Of a stretch of 64,000 bases of DNA, positions 55,901-64,000 are shown in pieces; the stretch's first letter is position 1; every line of letters begins with the position of its first letter. Made by a program: the position numbers and the translations under genes. Under the pieces are notes generated by a model that was not told the origin of the DNA, ran no database searches, and saw nothing but the letters and a program-made list of their open reading frames with translations. Source of the DNA: Homalodisca vitripennis (taxonomy: Eukaryota > Arthropoda > Insecta > Hemiptera > Cicadellidae); the NCBI RefSeq assembly GCF_021130785.1, contig NC_060213.1, forward strand, positions 94,108,501 through 94,172,500, read 5' to 3'.

Positions 55901-58900
55901 TGCATTTATGTGATGAGAGTATAAGAAAAGTTTATAAAAAAAAAAATTAAATATTCAAGGATATGCAGTCATTTTAGGGGTTTAAACCTAATTTCAACCA
56001 TTGTAGATATATGATTTTTATGAAAATGCTGATTATTTCTATTGGGAATATAAATAACACATTACAAAGACGTGAGTGATATCTCATCTTTGTAGTACAG
56101 CAGGAAGTTTAAACATAAATATTTTAAACATAAATCAAAGTACCATCACGTTTTATGGACCTTTGAACTTTATGAATTTGCTTTGATATTTATATAAAAT
56201 TCATTATGGCGTATATTTGCCAAAAGTAAACTTTCTGGAATATGAGGATGTTGGAGAATTGGAGATAAGTGATTGAATGCTTTTTCTTTTTTATATTGGG
56301 ATTATACATAATGATGAATATTTGAATTAGATTCTTCCTATTTTAGATTCATATTCTTATTGTTTTTCTATCTTTCCTTTCTACCTACATAAGTCTCCAA
56401 AAACACTTCATCCTCCAATTCAACAATAGGCAAATACAACTGATATTGTAAATGTTTATACGAGTAATAATTGTTACATTTGACTTCTCCTAAGAGAAAA
56501 ATGTATATGTAATTTTTTGGTCAAACTTTACTGAAACCTATTATTGAACCTGTCTCTCGGTTTGTCCCAACGAGATCGCAAAAAACAAAATCACAGAATA
56601 AATTTTAAACCGTTGTAAACAGACAAAACAATCATTTCATTTTACAACTACTAATAGTCAATAAATATTCACACAAAAATTTGTTGGTATGGAATACCGT
56701 AAATATTGGTTTTCTCTAGTTTATGTTTATGTTTATGGTATCGGGAAGAAAGATGTAATGTGGTTTCAGACACGTAGACCCTGTGAGGAGGTCACGATTC
56801 CTCCCAAAACATATTCTCTTTCACTGTTACTGTGTTCAATACTAGTCCCTTTTGGATATCACACACTCGCATTCCGTTTCTAAAGTCTTAAATTGTACAT
56901 CCTTGATTGGAGTAATTTTAAACAGCAAACAGAAAAAAACTTGCTGTAGCAACTCAAAGCTCATTCCATATTTTTTATAAATTTCATAAGTGTATGGTTT
57001 GTAAAGTGCCTTTGCAAAAGTTCAGATCGAAATCAATCTATTCCCGACATAATATGGTATTGACTATGGCTACTTAGAGTTTGAGCTATAAACCTTTTCT
57101 AAGATATGATTAGTCCACTTTTTATTTTGGCTTTCACAGTCCTTGGTTTGATGTTGTTGATGGTTAGGATTTATAGATGGTAAAATCAGTCATCCGTGTC
57201 AAGTAAAGCCTTGTTCTTTGACGTAGGTTGAAAAGCAGTTCTATTTCGACCATAAGGGTTAGTAAAAAGTGACATTTATGTACAATGTGGAAATTTATTG
57301 TGACTAAAGGAAATTACTTAACCTTTACTCCAACTTAAGGTCTTATTTAAAATAATTCTAAAACGTTACTTCCGAATTTGCAAGTATAATCTACTTGTAA
57401 TGCAGACCCTGGACGTGACTATGTTTGATTCATTTATATTTTAACCGATATCCATCAAGAAACATTACGATTAAAGAATATATTTAATCCTACTTGATCA
57501 TATTCACTTATTAATTAAGTAAAAGTTTCGAGCAAATTATTTTAGCCCAATAAACAGCTTATATAATTGAGACCCAATAATTTATATAATAATCTAAGTA
57601 AAATACACATTTTCTTCTACAAACATTGATTAATACTTAGCAATTAATAGAAACTGTTTCAAAGAAGTTCATAAACAATAAAAATATAAGATTTTTCTGT
57701 TATAAATGATTTTATTATGTACGTTAATATAATTAGAAAGGGAATTTTAAAATTTTCCTTCTGTAAATATTATTTAGGGAACTTAAAAATTAAATATTAT
57801 TTTAAATTTTATGAATATTTATTAATAGCTCATAACTGCTAAAATATTCTTTACACGTTCACTGCCAAATGGTACAGTACTAAATTATTAACTGTAATAG
57901 AAAAATTGACTATACAGTTGATACAATGTTGCCACTGAGTTGTTTGCTTTGTCATAAAATATTGATTACTTTCATTGCTCAAAACACAGGAAAGACTTAT
58001 ATTGTATATATTTTTATTATTCCCTTTATACTGTACTCCAAAAAAGATATTTATAGCAAGAAATTCAAAGAATTATTTATTTTCATTCATTTCAGTAATG
58101 TAAAACCATTAATAAATTAAGTGCTTACACAAACATCATAGTTTAAGGAATTTATACCCAATGAAAGATCGTTCAAATCAATGAAGTTGATTATTTACTG
58201 TTAGAGCAGTAAAAAATAACACAAATTGGGAATGTGATAGTTATATTGTTGAATCTACGGTAACAGATTAGTACGGTACAAAAACACATATTTCATAACT
58301 TTTAAAAAGAAGTTTTTCTAAAGACGGGTTTTTTCTGTAGTGTCTGCTATAATCGCAGACATTAAACTTTACGATGTTGGCACCGAGTGTTGTACGTGTG
58401 TGGGGCGTCAAGAGCGAACATTATAACTGCACTTAGCTTTACCAAGAAAAGATCTTGTTTTCTACCCCAATTACAACCTACATCCATGTAATTTATTTCT
58501 AATTTGTACACTTTTAGTAATATGATAGAATCATTATAATCAGATATATAGCTATAAGATGACTTATTGATCTTACCTAATAGTGCCACTTATAGATGTA
58601 TTTATACCATTAAGGATCGTTAGTATCTTTTTGTATACAGGGATGAATATCTCATTATAATTACTATGTAGTGGTTAGTGAAGAATATTTAATTCCCCAT
58701 GTAATAGATTCGATGCGATACTATGGTTCAAATATTATTTATCATGATAATATGTTAGTGTAATTCACATTTTTGGATTCAAATACCCAAAACCTTACTA
58801 GGTACGAGTGTTCCACGCTACATTTCGCGTAACAGATTTGTTTGAGCTAGCACGCAAAACTTTAAGCCTATAGCCAATAAAATGAAATTAAATATTAAAT

Positions 58901-60640
58901 TTTTATATGATTTACACTCAGATTTTATCAAAATATATATTTTTATTACCTGCACTTATTAATTTCCATAATATTTTACCGTAGTTTAACAAAAAGGAAT
59001 GTAATAAATTTTGCTAACACTCATCCAAATCCTATGGAATTATATGAACCATAAGTGAACGCAATATTTCTGATATAAATGAAACATATTGTACATGCCA
59101 AGTTATTGTACTCGATATAACGTGCCGACAGCTGAAAATAGGATTTTCTAGTCTCTTGAGTGACAAGCTTTTTTACACTGGGTTAAATTACTTTCCGTAA
59201 GTAGACGAGCATTCTCAGTAATAAAAATTCAATATTTTAAACCTGTCTAAGATTTATGTTTCCTGGGTAAACACGTTTATGTCTTTGCCCATAATGTACT
59301 TGTAGGTACCTAGTATTATTTCCGTTAATTGTAACCTTTTACTAGATTTTAAAGTGAATTGAAGAGTACGTAATTAATAATCTATACCCGATCAATAGTA
59401 TTATAATCAAATACAGAGTGGTAAAGCAAGAGGAGTTGTGTCCAATTGCTCATAATACTGTAAACAAACTAGGAGCTCAGGGATATACAGTGATATTCCA
59501 GTTTTTCAATCTGATATCCAATAGCTCTTGACCGGTCATGAGGAACAAACTATAGGGGAAACGCCCGACGTTTTGATGATGTTGGTATCAGCACTTGGAC
59601 TTTCAGCACATTCATACTAGGACAGTCTCGAAATGGGTATTTTAAAAATTTTCTTGACTAATTAGAGTGTGTGGCTCCCAGCTAAAGTAGTAATACAGAA
59701 GAATTAAAACAATTACGGTTATCTGACTAGTTTTTTTTCTATTTTTTTCATTAATAAAAGAGAATGCACTCGTTATACATACAAAATATATTACGGTGAG
59801 TCTTGCTACATCTTGGTGTTACAATAGTAAAGTATAATAGACTAAAAAGAACAAAGCGTGCATACTGCAAACATATACCTCGCCTAGTTTATTCCTTGTC
59901 TCTTCAAGACACAACACAAATAATAAATAATTTTTTTTTAATAATTACTGAATTTTAAAAGTTTTTATGTTACTAACTTGAATTTTTTTCATTTGAACAA
60001 GTCAAAGTGACATTTATACACAAATGTGAAGAAATAACATTATATCCAATTTTAAAATAGTGGGACTTAAAAAAAATTAAATACCTTATTTAGTATATTT
60101 AGATTTTAGTAAAGAATTTGTAAGTGGTTAAGAAAAATTATTATCATATTTCGAGATTACAGTTTTTATAATCATGCACAGTTTTAACCCTAGAACTGGC
60201 AATGATGTCATTCTGTACTGGCGGCTCTATTTTAACAGCCTCGCAGCCGTTTCTTATAATGTATCACATTTCATAACAGTTAGTCCAAATATAAACTATT
60301 ATATGTCAATGTACTCAAAACTATATGGAGATCATTATAATAACAATATCTTATTGTTTCCATGGTAACGTATTTTTGTTTATTTTACATAATGTAAGAA
60401 AAATGTTTTTTGGACATTATTTTTGTAAATATTCCGTTGTGTAACTGCTTAGCAATAAGCTTCAAAACAAAACTGTAAAGGTATAACTTATTCAAAATTT
60501 TGTCCTGATTCCAAAGATATATAATTATTGTAACTTTTACCTCAAAACGTATGTTTATACAGGGATTTGTATGAAAAAGCCCGCATAATTACTTATTTTC
60601 AAAAATGCGTAGATTTATAAATAAATATTATTGTTCGTGG
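53000..60640. other. non-coding interior of copy B
   Basis: No gene, RNA or intact element recognised. Small ORFs (53667, 54451, 56689, 57926, 58362, 60174) are not conserved in copy A. Confidence 0.4.
56700..56910 (+). repeat. dispersed repeat family R, copy 5
   Basis: Closest to copy 4 at 40600-40800: GACACGTAGACCCTGTGAGG, AGGTCACGATTCCTCCCAAA, TCACTGTTACTGTGTTCAATAC, then TCGCATTCCGTTTCTA. Confidence 0.7.
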
Positions 60641-60729
60641 GTAAACATAATCTCATGACTGTATGTATACTTATATAAATACGAAAGATGAAACAAAAAT
60701 AAAATACAATAATAAATTTTAATCTTACC

Positions 60730-61060
60730 TTATTTACATATGTACAATATATACAAAGTACATTTTTCACTCAGCGCCACTAGATCCCGCCTTGCGAGCT
60801 CTCTAAGATCATTTGATCGGTCTCTAAAGATTTCACCCATACTGAACAACTAAAACTATAACCTAAGAAAGTTAAAAAAAACAATAATAACAACACTAAA
60901 ACACTATAAAATACAATTTCCACAAATACTATTGGATTCGTAACCTCAAACCCGGCACTTGTTTACAGTTTCACAACAATGTAATTGACCCGTACTACGT
61001 TCACGTCAGCTGTCTATAGAGAACGATGTTTTACGGTAAACAAAGAAGACAATAATCGAA
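60730..61060 (-). other. first-exon-like segment with a 36-codon ORF and a strong splice donor
   Basis: On the minus strand an ATG at 60838-60840 opens MGEIFRDRSNDLRELARRD and continues to a TAA at 60730-60732, directly followed by AAG|GTAAGA, a near-ideal donor (GT at 60727-60728). Upstream (60900-61060) the DNA is GC-richer, with CGTCAGCTG-like and CCGGG words, as in a promoter. It could be a 5' untranslated exon with a short ORF, or part of an unrecognised element. The protein is unknown to me. Confidence 0.3.
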
Positions 61061-61170
61061 GTAAGAATAGTAAATCGGTACTATAGTTAGTGCTCTCCCA
61101 GAATATATCAAATAAAATTTATTTATATGACCTTAATTGCCTAAAATTTCAAAAGGACTGCACATGTCTA

Positions 61171-61228
61171 CTTTGGCGACGAATATTCGTCCTGTCCAAA
61201 TCGGACGGGCCTTTGGCGACGAAAATTC
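61171..61228 (+). repeat. 40-bp direct repeat with embedded palindromes
   Basis: CTTTGGCGACGAATATTCGT at 61171 recurs as CTTTGGCGACGAAAATTC at 61211. Between them CGAATATTCG and GTCCAAATCGGAC are palindromes. It resembles protein-binding subterminal repeats of DNA transposons. Confidence 0.55.
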
Positions 61229-61570
61229 TTTCATACCAGCTGGAGGTTTAATCTGAAAACCGATCCTAACCAAAGTAAAAATGTCAGGTTTAATGTATGA
61301 ACAACAAGGATAATGAATTTAATATGACAAGAACTATGACACAACTATGCTTTGTTATACATACATAAAATTACTTTTGTTAATCATTCTACCGAAGAAC
61401 TAATTAGAACCACCTGTGTTTATCATTAGAATTGCGTAAACCGTTTAAAGTTAACAAAGTAGGGGCTTTATTTTGTTGCCTTGTTGTAATATTTATTAAG
61501 TTTCTTATTTCCTTACGTAGACTGATATTCAATTATTTTCCTTAACAATTAACAAGTAACATGATAACGG

Positions 61571-64000
61571 TGAATAGTGATTGTGTTGCAATTTAACGTA
61601 GTAATATAATAGTATTTCTTGATGTATATAAATTGCCATCGCGCATTACATTATAACTTGTAAAAAAGGAGGAGGGCTAATATTAAATTGTATCCGTTGG
61701 AATGACTGATTTCTGTTGAACATGCAGTAGTCAGGTACTTGTTGTTACAATGTTGCAGATAAGCACCTTAAGTAAATAATCACGTAACGACTTCGTAACT
61801 CCATACGTTAACATAGCGATATTATTATCAAATAAATTATTTATATCTTATACGAGTAAATACTCGTAGATAACGTGTTGTAGAATTCATAAAAAAATTT
61901 TAATTATTTGGTATTGATTTCATAATGCTAGCTGTTTTAATTCCATTACTATTAACAATACTATCATTACAGTATAGTAGTCGTTTACCTGTAATTACAG
62001 CGTTGTAGGTGAGCATCATTGCTTAAAGTGGTAAAAATGGCACAGAAGTCATGTACTCTAGTTATAGAGTTGACGATGTCTATGGAATAAACAATGTAAG
62101 CCATGAGGCATGTAAGGATAATATAGATTCAATTGGTGCCTATTAGTGTTATTGATCAATAAACTGATAAAAAATGAATATAGAGTATTCCAACAACATT
62201 TTCGGTGGAGTATAACATATTGCAAATAACTAATATATCTAGCACATAGTGTGTCCCAAAGTGACTTCATAATCTTAAATAAACATATTATTTTAGTAAA
62301 AAAAACTATTTTAAACTATTATAGGTTACAGTATATATACGGGACAACAGTCTGTTACTGTGTATTCACTGTGTATATACTGTAAATTTGAATTATGAGT
62401 AACAAGACAAGTGTAAATATTTTTCTAGAATAGTGTAAAAGCTATAAGCCCACGTCAGACACATAATAATCATGTCTTCCTAAAGTATCATTTCAACTCG
62501 TCGAATTTTTTTTTCAAATGTTTTGACAATGATTATGTACACGTTCACACATTAATGCACCTTTGTTTCATTTACTGTTTTCTAATTATGTATGAAATAA
62601 TAGAAGGAATAATGTGTTAAAATTTTATTACGTAAATTCGTGAATTCGTTTTACTTATATTTTTTGAAATAATAATTAACTAATACGTGTAGGTCAAAAT
62701 GGCGTTTAAAAATAGTCTTGATAAGAGTTTAAAAAAATACATATGATTGTGATACTCTTAGTACAATTTAGAATTGTTAACACATTGTATAAATGAAATA
62801 GAAAGATTTGTGGTTTTAAAAAAGCTGATTAATTAAGCAGAATGTTTAAAAAAATGTGTAGTAAACGTTTTATTGCCTTTCTAAAACAACTAAACCCCAA
62901 TTTAGAGCTTATACAACATTGTAATTGTTTTTTTTATACATTATGAGATGGCTTTGTTAAACAGTAATAATAATTAAAATCTTTCACGTAGTTTAATGAT
63001 ATGATTGTTTTATTACGACAATCACACTTATAAGAGTTATAGGTCCATTAGTTTTAGTACACTCTGTGCTAATATAATCTTCATACATTAAACAAATTTA
63101 TAATCATTAAATAAAAATTGAACAAGCTTTGTTACTGAAAATAAATTATAAATAATTATAATACGCAGAATCTATTTATTTGCGTTGCTAATCTTTTTGC
63201 TTACGGATGGTATTATAAATGGTTAAAGAGTAAATTCCAAAAATATATTATAAAATATAGGACGTAATTTTATACGACCGAAGGAAGAGAGACGCCATAC
63301 TTTAAAGTAAATGGACAGGGACTGGCCACTGTGCTCGGGAAAATTAAGTACTAAATTGATGCCAACTTCTCAACTCAAGAAATTTTACTTTCTAGAATAA
63401 TTTTAACATGATTTTCTTTATTATTGGTTTAGAAAAATATTAATATAAATTGTGTCATAGTAATGTATTTAGTATACCGAAAAATTAAAAATAGATCTTT
63501 TTCATACATTTTATTACTTTATATATTTCCCCCCAAGAAATACGCTTAAACGTTTGTTGTTATGCAAATAATTTTTCAATGAATATTTAAATAATTGGCA
63601 ACTTAATTATTTCTGCATCAAATTAGATTTTTGCTAAAAAGATTAAATGAAATATTGCGTAAAAAATATACGATTACTTAAATAACATTATTTATTTCTA
63701 TAAAATCAAGTTCATTCTATTATTCATTGCCAGTATATGAAAAAAAAACTTTCTATAAGGACAAAAAAAAATCTAGTAACATGTTCTAAGAATAAGAAAA
63801 GTTTCTAACCTTAGACGTAAAACAATGTACAATATGGTTTGTTTAGTACAAATTGAAGTAAATTATGTTCAAAATAAAAAAATAACTCCTAACAAAAAAA
63901 TATTTTATACTTCAGACTGGATATTTTGTGGTAATATTTATTATGTATTAAATATTTATGTTATAAATATGGTTATTTAATATTAAAAATTATTACACAG
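61571..64000. other. AT-rich DNA to the window end, nothing recognised
   Basis: No coding signal, RNA gene or clear repeat. The GGAAGAGAGACGCCATAC word near 63283 faintly recalls repeat family R. The ORF at 62058-62270 has no family signal. Confidence 0.35.

Larger units (their letters stand above)
52950..61570 (+). repeat. tandem segmental duplication, copy B
   Basis: Diverged counterpart of copy A (30060-45300), same orientation, with anchors listed there. It lacks the LINE, the 220-bp local duplication and the retroelement remnant of copy A. Between 59640 and 61330 it is about 1.3 kb longer than copy A, in a segment that includes the first-exon-like region below. Confidence 0.75.

Noticed and set aside
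58362..58589. 75-codon minus ORF
   Set aside because: Not present in the matching place of copy A near 43.4-43.7 kb, where the frame is broken.
1..64000. CRISPR arrays, bacterial operons, rRNA genes
   Set aside because: No regularly spaced short repeats with unique spacers, no operon-like packing outside the viral element, and no rRNA-like sequence seen.

Overview
This is a eukaryotic, very AT-rich, gene-poor window that reads as arthropod, most likely insect, nuclear DNA. The evidence is the mobile-element mix (insect-type Tc1/mariner transposases, CR1/Jockey-like LINEs, a Penelope-like element with a GIY-YIG endonuclease, an endogenous Polinton/adintovirus-type virus), abundant (GT)n and (AT)n microsatellites, and no bacterial-style gene packing. 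Hemiptera would be my guess, but the sequence does not settle the species. I recognise no complete host gene. Almost everything identifiable is mobile DNA, relics of it, or repeats.

Region by region. 1-4560: part of an endogenous Polinton/adintovirus-like genome, present as a giant inverted repeat. Its genes are the end of an unidentified ORF, a DDE integrase, two paralogous zinc proteins and a convergent Bro-family gene; the right arm repeats the left but carries single-base homopolymer insertions. 4575-4676: a poly-C tract with an A every 16 bases. 4677-5489: a frameshifted mariner cut exactly at that tract. 5903-8010: a degraded minus-strand LINE. 8475-9425: an internally deleted mariner with roughly 95-bp terminal repeats. 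9985-11800: a satellite monomer, hairpins, two tRNA-Gln-like units inside a palindrome, and a GC-richer retroposon-like block. 17552-20265: a complete-looking DNA transposon with a perfect 24-bp terminal inverted repeat, subterminal repeats, and a 588-residue transposase whose frame closes only if a 220-bp intron is removed. 28461-29950: a 5'-truncated Penelope element beside (TA)n, with two hammerhead-like motifs.

From about 27.8 kb to at least 61.6 kb the DNA is an old, diverged tandem segmental duplication. Copy A (about 30.06-45.3 kb) and copy B (about 52.95-61.6 kb) are collinear at many anchors. Copy A is longer partly because it carries a LINE (35.5-38.2 kb), other retroelement debris and local duplications. 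An eight-copy degenerate satellite of about 127 bp lies at 47.77-48.85 kb, and related single units occur at 10.0, 43.4 and 58.4 kb.

Host signals are sparse: a good CRE+TATA+initiator promoter on the plus strand at 25.2-25.3 kb, and a first-exon-like segment on the minus strand near 60.7-61.0 kb. Long stretches (11.8-17.5, 20.4-28.4, 44.8-47.7 and 61.3-64 kb) hold nothing I can name and are probably intron or intergenic DNA.
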